NCBI RefSeq assembly: GCF_020515695.1
Contig: NZ_JAIWJA010000001.1
Span: forward strand, 682,001 to 746,000
Length of the DNA stretch: 64,000 nt
Direction of reading: 5' to 3'
DNA from: Pseudomonas sp. MWU16-30317
Lineage (GTDB): Bacteria > Pseudomonadota > Gammaproteobacteria > Pseudomonadales > Pseudomonadaceae
The position numbers were made by a program, and so were the translations under genes. The notes under the pieces were generated by a model, which saw only the letters and a program-made list of their open reading frames with translations, did no database searches and was not told where the DNA came from. Shown piece after piece: positions 57,596 to 64,000 of this stretch (position 1 is the first letter of the stretch; each line of letters opens with the position of its first letter).

Positions 57596-58918
57596 TCAGG
57601 CGTGCGTGCTGAGCTGATTGGCAAACTGCCCGATCGCGTCCACCACTTTGCGCGCGCCGTCCTGAATCTCGACGATCACACCACCGGCCTGGTCGGCCAA
57701 TTCCTTGCCTTCGCCCGCTTGCCGTTTGCCGGTGTCGATCAGGCCTACGGCAGTCGCCGCCAACGCCTGATTCTGCTGGACCACCGCAGTGATCTCTTCG
57801 GTGGCCTTGCTGGTGCGCGAGGCCAACTGGCGCACTTCATCGGCCACTACCGCAAAGCCACGCCCTTGCTCCCCGGCGCGGGCCGCCTCGATGGCCGCGT
57901 TGAGCGCCAGCAGGTTGGTCTGTTCGGCAATGCTGCTGATGGTCTTGATGATGGTGCCGATCAACTGGGACTGGTTGTCCAGCGCCGCGATGCCTTCCAC
58001 CGCCTGATCCATGCAGGCCGCGAGCTGGCTCATGACCGCGACGGTCTGCTTGACCACGGCGGCGCCGTTCTGCGCATTGGCATCGGTATCTTTCGAGGTG
58101 CTGAACGCGATATTGGCGGCTTCGGCCACGGCGATGTCGCGGTTGACCTGATCAGTGATTACCGTGGCGAATTTGACCACCTTGTAGAGTTTGTCGTGGG
58201 CATCGAACACCGGGTTGTAGGAGGCTTCGAGCCACACCACATGGCCATTTCGGTCGATACGCTTGAAACGGTCGGCGACGAATTCACCGCGGCGCAGTTT
58301 TTCCCAGAATGCTTTGTAGCCTTGAGAGTTGTATTCCTCGGGGTCGCAGAACAGCCGATGGTGCTTGCCTTTGATTTGGTCGAGGGAGTAGCTCATGCCT
58401 TGTAGAAAGCGATCGTTGGCCGTGATCACCTCGCCGTCGAGGTTGAACTCGATCACTGCGGTAGAGCGCAGCAGTGCCTTGATCAGGCTCTCGTCCTCGC
58501 GGGAGCGCTCGATGGTGCGGGTGAGGTCGTTGCAATACATTGAGTAATGGCGGACCACGCCGCTGCTGTTCTTTATCGGCTGCACCACGGCGCGCAGCCA
58601 GGCTTCTTTGCCATTGCCGCGCAGCAGGCGCACCGCGCCGCTATGGTGTTCGCCACGGGTCAGGGCGTTTTTGAACCTTTTGTAGATGTCGTCGTTTTTC
58701 AGGTAAGCGGGCACCAGCTCTTCGACATGCTTGCCCACCAGGCTGGCGGTGGGGTAGAGCATTTCCTTCTCGAAATTGGCATTGGCGGACTCGATCCGGC
58801 CCTGCGGGTCCAGGTACAGCGCCAACATCTCGCTATCAAGGCTGTCACGGACCTGCTCGACCGACGACAGCTCTTCGCGCAGCGCTGCCAGTTCCTGCTT
58901 CAAATGCTTGTTGAACAT
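57596..58918 (-). CDS. soluble PAS-PAS methyl-accepting chemotaxis protein (BdlA-like)
   Basis: 440 residues without a membrane segment or HAMP domain. After a short coiled coil come two PAS domains (about 27-130 and 150-260; [16 protein letters not shown] is typical) and a signalling domain with the conserved hairpin tip [19 protein letters not shown]. The same plan occurs in BdlA of P. aeruginosa, a biofilm-dispersal sensor; identity with it was not tested. ATG at 58918 has no strong site. Convergent with the sugar porter. Confidence 0.9.
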   Translation of the reverse strand: MFNKHLKQELAALREELSSVEQVRDSLDSEMLALYLDPQGRIESANANFEKEMLYPTASLVGKHVEELVPAYLKNDDIYKRFKNALTRGEHHSGAVRLLRGNGKEAWLRAVVQPIKNSSGVVRHYSMYCNDLTRTIERSREDESLIKALLRSTAVIEFNLDGEVITANDRFLQGMSYSLDQIKGKHHRLFCDPEEYNSQGYKAFWEKLRRGEFVADRFKRIDRNGHVVWLEASYNPVFDAHDKLYKVVKFATVITDQVNRDIAVAEAANIAFSTSKDTDANAQNGAAVVKQTVAVMSQLAACMDQAVEGIAALDNQSQLIGTIIKTISSIAEQTNLLALNAAIEAARAGEQGRGFAVVADEVRQLASRTSKATEEITAVVQQNQALAATAVGLIDTGKRQAGEGKELADQAGGVIVEIQDGARKVVDAIGQFANQLSTHA

Positions 58919-59126
58919 CGCCCGTGCCCAGCCTGTGATTTTAGGATTATCACTGCATCGGCATGCCAGGGCTGGACTTGAGCGATGGGCGCACAGATAA
59001 ACTGTGCACCCGAGCGTACCGGGCAAGTTGTCAGATACACGTTTATGCGCAGGCTGGACTTGTCAGGTTTTGGCGCGGATTTTTTGTATTTCTACCGAAA
59101 TGCACCTTGCGCCCGCTGCCCAATCG

Positions 59127-60608
59127 TCAACCCGCCTGCACCTGCGACAACGGCCTGGCGACCTCTTCCAGCGACTTGCCCTCGGCCGCCACGCCCCATA
59201 TGCCCTGTACTGCGCCAGCGATGATCATTAACGCCGCGCCGATCAGATAGCCGATGAACACATTCGTACGGTCGTGACTCTGGATCAGCGCACCGAACAA
59301 CGACGGGCCGACGATGCCGCCCAGGCCGGTGCCGAAGGCGTAGAACACGGCGATGGCCAAGGCGCGGATTTCCAGCGGGAAGGTTTCGGCCACGGTCAGA
59401 TAGGCCGAACTGGCCGCTGCCGAGGCAAAAAAGAAGATCACCATCCAGGCGATGGTCTGCTGGGTCACGTCGAGAATTCCCTGCTGGAACAAGTAGCCGC
59501 TGATGGCCAGCAGCACGCCGGACAGCGCATAGGTGCTGCTGATCATTACTCGCCGACCGATGACATCGAACAGCCGGCCCAGCAGCAGCGGCCCGCAGAA
59601 GTTGCCCAGCGCGAAGGGCAGCACGTACCAGCCGATATGCTCGGAGGGCACGTTGTAGAAATCGGTCAGCACCAGGGCGTAGGTGAAGAAAATCGCGTTG
59701 TAGAAAAACGCCTGAGCGGTCAGCAGCGTCAGGCCCACCAGGGCGCGCTGGCGGTGGACCACGAACAGGCTGGTGAACACCTCCTTGAGCGGCGTGTGGT
59801 CTCGGGCATGCAGGCGCAGGGGCTTTTCGGTAATCGGCGGGATGTCGATGCCGCGCTCGCGGTAGTGCTTCTCGATGTTTTCGACGATGCGTGTGGCCTC
59901 TTCAGGCTGATTGTGGATGATCAGCCAGCGCGGGCTCTCTGGCACCCACAGGCGCATCAGCATGATCACCAGGCCCAGCACCGCGCCGATACCGAAGCAC
60001 AGGCGCCAGCCCAGGTCGCCGCCGACATGGGCGGGATCGAGCAGGATGATCGAGCCAAAGGCCCCCAGCGCAGCACCCACCCAGAAGGTGCCGTTGATGG
60101 TCAGGTCGACCCAGCCGCGAAAGCGCGCCGGGGTGAACTCCTGAATCGTCGAGTTGATCGCCGTGTATTCACCGCCGATGCCGGCACCGGTCAGGAAGCG
60201 GAACAGCAGAAAACTCCACAGGCTCCACGAAAACGCTGTCAGTGCGGTGGCGCCGACATACAGGAACAGGGTGATGAAAAACAGTTTGCGCCGGCCCAGG
60301 CGGTCGGTCAGCCAGCCGAAGAACAGCGCGCCGAGTACCGCGCCGGCGATGTAGACCGCGCCGGCCAGGCCTATGTCGGCATTGCTCATGTGCAGCGCGG
60401 GGCTGCTTTTCAGCGCGCCGGACACCGAACCCGCCAGCGTGACCTCCAGCCCGTCGAGCAACCAGGTGATGCCCAGGGCGAACACCAGCAAGGTATGAAA
60501 GCGCGTCCAAGGCAGCCGATCGAGGCGCGCGGGCAGGTCGGTTTCGTAGATGCGGTCTTGCGCGGTGTTCGTATCGCGAGCGGCGGGGGACAGTGCTTGG
60601 GTGCTCAT
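59127..60608 (-). CDS. MFS transporter, metabolite:proton symporter type
   Basis: 493 residues, twelve helices. D-R-L-G-R-R-K between helices 2 and 3, G-G-E-Y-T-A-I-N in helix 4 and V-P-E-S-P-R-W-L-I mark a SP/metabolite-symporter-like group that includes organic and aromatic acid carriers. Substrate not determinable. AAAAGGAG precedes the ATG. Isolated gene. Confidence 0.88.
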   Translation of the reverse strand: MSTQALSPAARDTNTAQDRIYETDLPARLDRLPWTRFHTLLVFALGITWLLDGLEVTLAGSVSGALKSSPALHMSNADIGLAGAVYIAGAVLGALFFGWLTDRLGRRKLFFITLFLYVGATALTAFSWSLWSFLLFRFLTGAGIGGEYTAINSTIQEFTPARFRGWVDLTINGTFWVGAALGAFGSIILLDPAHVGGDLGWRLCFGIGAVLGLVIMLMRLWVPESPRWLIIHNQPEEATRIVENIEKHYRERGIDIPPITEKPLRLHARDHTPLKEVFTSLFVVHRQRALVGLTLLTAQAFFYNAIFFTYALVLTDFYNVPSEHIGWYVLPFALGNFCGPLLLGRLFDVIGRRVMISSTYALSGVLLAISGYLFQQGILDVTQQTIAWMVIFFFASAAASSAYLTVAETFPLEIRALAIAVFYAFGTGLGGIVGPSLFGALIQSHDRTNVFIGYLIGAALMIIAGAVQGIWGVAAEGKSLEEVARPLSQVQAG

Positions 60609-60795
60609 GGCAACTCCTTTTGTTGTTGGGGCAGGCCCATGACAGTGGAGTTGTCGCGATTGCCATCAGTTCAAACAGTACGCCGCCAAACGCGCGCTTC
60701 GGACTTCACCTTGATAGAGATGCACACAGGTCGCGACGAAGTGTCATGTGTTGGCATCGACACTTCGCGCCACCTGGCACGGTATCCTTAGGCGG

Positions 60796-61941
60796 TCATT
60801 TGCGCTGCAGACCACCGACCGGCGCCAGCCAGTTCTGTGCCTTGTCATCCAGCCATTGCTGGGCCGTGGCCGATTGCTTGAGCCGGGCATCGAGGAAGGC
60901 GATGGTCACGGCGGCCACGCTGCCGGCCTGCCGAGCATCGAAACCAGGGTTGGCCGGGCGACCGGGACGGCGGTTGGGGCCTGACGGATCATCCTCACCA
61001 CCGCGCGGCTTTTTGTCGCTCTTGTCGACCTTGGCGATGGTGCCGGACAACACCGTGTGGGTCGCGTCGTTGAGTGTGAGCTGGTAGCCGTCATGGCTCA
61101 GGCCGCGGAACAGAGCGAAGCGTTGTTGAGCACTGGCGATCCAGCTGAAGGGGTCCTCATCCATAGGACCGGTCACCGCCAGCAGCGGCGAGTCGATCTG
61201 GCTGTAGCGCCGATCGTCGACGCCCCCTGGCACGTAGGGGCTGAGCAAAATGGTCGCGAGCGGTTTCCAGTCAACGGGCCGTGGCTGGCCGGGCTGACGT
61301 TCACCGGCCAGGGCGGCGGCGGTCTGTGCACCCAGATCGAAACCGGCGACGGCGACTTTGCTGGTATCCAGCGCGGCGAAACCGGCCTCGCCCGCCTGGC
61401 CGCGACGTCGAGCCTCGCTGAGGATACGGTTGACCTCTGCTACCCGGTTGGCCGCCGGTGCCTCGGCAAAAGCGTTGGCGGCAATGGTGCGAAAAGCGCC
61501 GTCACGGGCGTTGCTGCTGTTGTAGATCGAAGCGTTGTCCCGGGTGGCCTGGATCGACAGCACTGCGTAGCCGGCGTCGGCCCAGGTCTGGCGCCACAGC
61601 TCGCCGCCGTTGGCGCCTTCGCCAAGGCCGGGCAGGTAGATGATGACCGGGACGTTCTTGACGCCTTCGGGCACCAGCAGGGAAAGATCCACTTCGTGTT
61701 TGCCCTGTTCTTGCGCGCCCGGTCGTTGGCCGTCCTGCTGCTGGCCACCCCAGGCCCAACGGGTGTCAAAACTGGCGAACTTGAAGTGCTGCGGTGCGGT
61801 GTAGGCCGATTTCAGGTAGGTCTGGGTCGAAATGAACGGCGGCTCATCCTTGTCGGGCTGGCTGGAGCAGGCACCCAGCGCGAGGGCAAGGCCGAGCAGA
61901 AGGGGACAGGCGAAGCGAACAGTAGGGGCGGGCATGGGCAT
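60796..61941 (-). CDS. lipoprotein alpha/beta-hydrolase-fold protein
   Basis: About 381 residues. Lipobox L-G-A-C (Cys about 24) after a hydrophobic signal, so it is membrane-anchored. The hydrolase-like fold shows V-I-I-Y-L-P-G-L-G-E-G-A-N-G and, where a nucleophile elbow is expected, A-G-F-D-L-G-A-Q; the central residue is Asp instead of Ser, so it might be a dehalogenase-like or non-catalytic version. Late H in L-N-D-A-T-H. A run of P/R/G residues near 325-345 looks disordered. ATGs at 61941 and 61935 are both possible. Confidence 0.75.
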   Translation of the reverse strand: MPMPAPTVRFACPLLLGLALALGACSSQPDKDEPPFISTQTYLKSAYTAPQHFKFASFDTRWAWGGQQQDGQRPGAQEQGKHEVDLSLLVPEGVKNVPVIIYLPGLGEGANGGELWRQTWADAGYAVLSIQATRDNASIYNSSNARDGAFRTIAANAFAEAPAANRVAEVNRILSEARRRGQAGEAGFAALDTSKVAVAGFDLGAQTAAALAGERQPGQPRPVDWKPLATILLSPYVPGGVDDRRYSQIDSPLLAVTGPMDEDPFSWIASAQQRFALFRGLSHDGYQLTLNDATHTVLSGTIAKVDKSDKKPRGGEDDPSGPNRRPGRPANPGFDARQAGSVAAVTIAFLDARLKQSATAQQWLDDKAQNWLAPVGGLQRK

Positions 61942-62064
61942 GGGGTTGCAACCGGACCTTGCAGAATGGAGCCGCATTATGACCGTAGTGTCGCCAGCAT
62001 GGAGTACGAATGAGTATCAACGAGGTAAAAAGTTGGTAAAGACGCCCTCGCGCATCCTGCCGCC

Positions 62065-62082
62065 TATAGCGAAAGGCTTACA
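62065..62082 (+). promoter_or_regulatory. possible GacA upstream activating site of the RsmX-like RNA
   Basis: TATAGC, 6 bases, CTTACA. The right arm is perfect for the Gac/Rsm element TGTAAG-N6-CTTACA, but the left arm matches only three of six. Its distance, centred about 65-70 bp before the likely RNA start, fits known rsm promoters. Confidence 0.4.
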
Positions 62083-62139
62083 CGCCGTGGTGGCGTTTGG
62101 CTCTATGCCGACACGGCACGGCGCAGTAATCTAGACCTA

Positions 62140-62252
62140 TCCACAGCGGCGCAGGTAGTGCCACTGGATCAAGGATGATCGACCATGGCCTGGATGGCCG
62201 CCGACAGGAGTTGGAATGGTCTTGGGAAAACCCGCTTCGGCGGGTTTTTTTT
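62140..62252 (+). ncRNA. rsmX: RsmX-type small RNA (multiple GGA hairpins, RsmA/CsrA-binding)
   Basis: An RNA of about 110 nt would hold six GGA motifs (62166, 62173, 62192, 62207, 62213, 62225). Three are in loops of clear stems: GATC-aaggat-GATC (62167-62180), GGCC-tggat-GGCC (62187-62199) and CCGAC-agga-GTTGG (62201-62214). It ends in an intrinsic terminator, CCCGC-ttcg-GCGGG plus T run (62229-62252). GGA-in-loop hairpins with a terminator and no ORF are the mark of RsmX/Y/Z, which sequester RsmA/RsmE proteins under GacS/GacA control. The length is near RsmX of P. protegens. The 5' end is not fixed; no clean -10 is visible, TAATCT at 62127-62132 being one option. Confidence 0.75.
62228..62252 (+). 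terminator. intrinsic terminator of the RsmX-like RNA
   Basis: aaaacccgcttcggcgggtt followed by a run of T. A perfect stem with UUCG-type loop; it lies 16 bp upstream of the GH16 start codon. Confidence 0.93.
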
Positions 62253-62268
62253 CGTCTGCGAGGCCTGC

Positions 62269-63138
62269 ATGGCAAACAATCTTCTACTTTACGCTACGTG
62301 CCTGTCCGGGCTCATCGGCACGGCTTCGGCCGCCGACGACTGGACCCGCGTCGGTCCGCTGGGCGACACCCCCGCCCATGTGCGCGCCGACTTGCCGCTG
62401 TCCGATCAGCAGAATCGTGGTCACTGGGCGCTCGATCCGCAGTTCAGCGATGAATTCAACGGCAACACCCTGGACGCCAGCCGGTGGCATCTGGTCGCGC
62501 CTGGCAAGCCGGAGGAGGGCATCGGCCCGGCGCCCTCGGTGTTCGTGCATGAGAACGCCACGGTCAGCGATGGCCTGTTGAAGATCGTGTTTCGCAAGCA
62601 GCAAGTGCCGTTCATGAACGGCAATCCGGATTTCGCCTACACCACGGCGCTGGTGCGCAGCCAGGAACGCACCCGCTATGGCTATTACGAGACCCGGGCC
62701 AAGGCCATGGATTCCGGGGCCTCCAGTGGATTTTTCCTGCACTGGACCGGCTTGCCTGACAACGCCACCGAGATCGATATCTTCGAGATCGGCGGGCGCA
62801 CCACCCACCCTGAGTTCGACCGCGCCTACCACATGCATGCCCACGTATGGCGCACCCCGACCAGTGATCAGCACCTCGATGTCGGCAAGGCCTGGACGGC
62901 GCCTTGGCGGCTGGCCGAGGCTTACCACGTTTACGGTTTTGACTGGAGCGCGGAAAAACTGGTCTGGTATGTGGACGGTGTGAAGGTGCGCGAAGCACCC
63001 AATACCCACTGGTTCTTCCCCATGCAGCTGGTTTTCGACAGTGAGGCGATGTGGGCCTGGTTCGGCCCGGTGGACGACGCGTATCTGCCGTCCACCTTCG
63101 ATATCGATTACGTGCGGGTGTGGCGGCAGGCGGATTGA
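62269..63138 (+). CDS. secreted glycoside hydrolase family 16 protein
   Basis: 289 residues. Signal peptide about 1-21 (ending T-A-S-A). The GH16 catalytic signature E-I-D-I-F-E is at 168-173, with E168 as nucleophile and E173 as acid/base; W-H-L, F-F-L-H-W and Y-G-F-D-W-S complete the jelly-roll substrate groove. Members cleave beta-1,3 or beta-1,4 glucans and galactans; the substrate here is not known. GAGG precedes the ATG. An intrinsic terminator ends 16 bp before its ATG, so expression must come from readthrough of the RsmX-like RNA or a promoter inside it. Confidence 0.92.
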   Translation: MANNLLLYATCLSGLIGTASAADDWTRVGPLGDTPAHVRADLPLSDQQNRGHWALDPQFSDEFNGNTLDASRWHLVAPGKPEEGIGPAPSVFVHENATVSDGLLKIVFRKQQVPFMNGNPDFAYTTALVRSQERTRYGYYETRAKAMDSGASSGFFLHWTGLPDNATEIDIFEIGGRTTHPEFDRAYHMHAHVWRTPTSDQHLDVGKAWTAPWRLAEAYHVYGFDWSAEKLVWYVDGVKVREAPNTHWFFPMQLVFDSEAMWAWFGPVDDAYLPSTFDIDYVRVWRQAD

Positions 63139-63156
63139 TAGTGCTTGCCAGCGCCC

Positions 63157-63225
63157 TTTCGCGGGCACGGCTCCCGCGGTTGACGCATGTCTGGCTGGGA
63201 GCCAGCTCTGCCCGCGAAGAGGCCA
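63157..63225. repeat. REP pair between GH16 and convergent MFS gene
   Basis: tttcgcgggcacggctcccg and gggagccagctctgcccgcg face each other; a diverged member of the GCGGGC family in a convergent gap. Confidence 0.7.
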
Positions 63226-63243
63226 GCGCTGCTGGCGAAGGCC

Positions 63244-64000
63244 TCAATCAATATGCAACCGCTCGATCTTGCCCAGGATCACCGTGTACGAAAACACCCC
63301 GATCATCGCCACGATCGCGCAAAACCCCAGAGCCCACTGGAACGAGCCGGTGCTCTGCACGATGAAACCGATGGTGATCGGGGTGATGATCCCGGCCAGG
63401 TTGCTGGCAAAACTGATGACGCTGCCGGTCATGCCCACCAGATTGCGCGGAGCGATCTCCGAGACGACCACCCAGTTGGTCGACGACATGCCTTGGGCGA
63501 AAAACGCGAACGACAGAATGCCCACCACCAAGATGTTGGAACTGGTGAAGTTGGCCAGCACGATGGTACCGGTCAGCAGCAAGCCGATGACCATCGGCGC
63601 CTTGCGCGCGAAGTTGACGCTCATGCCGCGCTTGATCATCCAGTCGCCCCACGCGCCGCCGAACATTACCCCCATAGCCGCAGCCAGATACGGGCCGATC
63701 GAGGCGAAGCCTGCGTGCAGCATGGTCATGCCACGCTCCTGGATCAGATAGGTCGGGAACCACGTCAGGAAGAAGTACAGGGTGCAGGTGGCTGCCAGCT
63801 TGCCGATGCACACGCCCCAGATCTGCCGGTAGGTCAGCAGCTTGCGCAATTGGTCCCAGCGAAATGCCTGGCCCTTGGCGGTATCGGTGGTGATGGCGCC
63901 GCCTTCACGGATATACGCCAGCTCGGCGGTGTTGGCCTGGGTTGCCTCGTCAGGGTCGCGATACACCCGGAACCACACCAGGGTCCAGACCAATCCCAGG
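63244..64000 (-). CDS. MFS transporter, ACS (anion:cation symporter) family, C-terminal part (truncated by window)
   Basis: About 251 residues are visible; the N-terminal half lies outside the right edge and the frame stays open to base 64000. R-V-Y-R-D-P marks the end of helix 6 and central loop. Six helices follow with F-L-T-W-F-P-T-Y-L-I, A-A-A-M-G-V-M-F-G-G-A-W-G-D and G-S-F-Q-W-A-L-G-F. ACS members take up sugar acids such as galactonate or glucarate; substrate unknown. Confidence 0.85.
   Translation of the reverse strand, partial: LGLVWTLVWFRVYRDPDEATQANTAELAYIREGGAITTDTAKGQAFRWDQLRKLLTYRQIWGVCIGKLAATCTLYFFLTWFPTYLIQERGMTMLHAGFASIGPYLAAAMGVMFGGAWGDWMIKRGMSVNFARKAPMVIGLLLTGTIVLANFTSSNILVVGILSFAFFAQGMSSTNWVVVSEIAPRNLVGMTGSVISFASNLAGIITPITIGFIVQSTGSFQWALGFCAIVAMIGVFSYTVILGKIERLHID

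Overview
The window is a GC-rich, densely coded chromosomal stretch from a fluorescent Pseudomonas, most likely the P. fluorescens group. This rests on the gene content: the mannitol/arabitol operon mtlEFGKD-xylB with MtlR, mexEF-oprN, an MvaT/MvaU silencer, gcd, ahpC/ahpF, a PsmE-type RTX mannuronan epimerase, a GGA-hairpin RNA of the RsmX type and two families of Pseudomonas REP elements. No rRNA, tRNA, insertion sequence, prophage or CRISPR array was seen.

Layout. 1-6066: a surface/signalling locus with a partial RcsB/BvgA-like response regulator, a 91-residue LuxR protein that is only a quorum-sensing-type HTH domain, a divergent 673-residue protein of Ig-like repeats and a large autotransporter. 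The divergent promoter region carries two lux-box-like palindromes, each about 100 bp upstream of one start codon. 6291-8720: ahpC and ahpF. 8727-10066: glyoxalase I and an MvaU-type H-NS-like protein. 10143-19887: the mannitol operon with its activator MtlR and an RpiR-type regulator, with REP DNA inside the operon. 19978-31695: a glycosyltransferase, a three-gene type I secretion system and, convergent to it, a 1867-residue RTX protein joining a mannuronan C5-epimerase to an SGNH/SASA acetylesterase.

31937-46889: a secreted alpha/beta hydrolase, membrane glucose dehydrogenase gcd, a lone tyrosine recombinase, mexEF-oprN, an AEC transporter, a CSS-EAL c-di-GMP phosphodiesterase and a CSS sensor half lacking EAL. 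47229-55244: a tightly overlapping operon of a branched-chain-type ABC importer followed by aldehyde dehydrogenase, zinc alcohol dehydrogenase and SDR genes. 55271-61941: a P-loop kinase divergent from a sugar MFS porter, a soluble PAS-PAS chemoreceptor, another MFS transporter and a lipoprotein hydrolase. 62140-64000: an RsmX-like small RNA ending 16 bp before a GH16 glycosidase gene, then a truncated MFS gene.

Functionally the window is rich in polyol and sugar uptake and oxidation (mtl, gcd, sugar MFS), extracellular polysaccharide modification (epimerase/esterase with secretion system, GH16), adhesion and signalling (autotransporter, LuxR solo, CSS-EAL, chemoreceptor, RsmX) and export or detoxification (MexEF-OprN, AhpC/F, GloA). 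The most notable observations are the paired lux-box promoters driving a LuxR-HTH-only gene and a surface locus, the RsmX-type RNA beside GH16, and REP elements that have been amplified with the end of mtlG and have rewritten the C terminus of the OprN-like protein.
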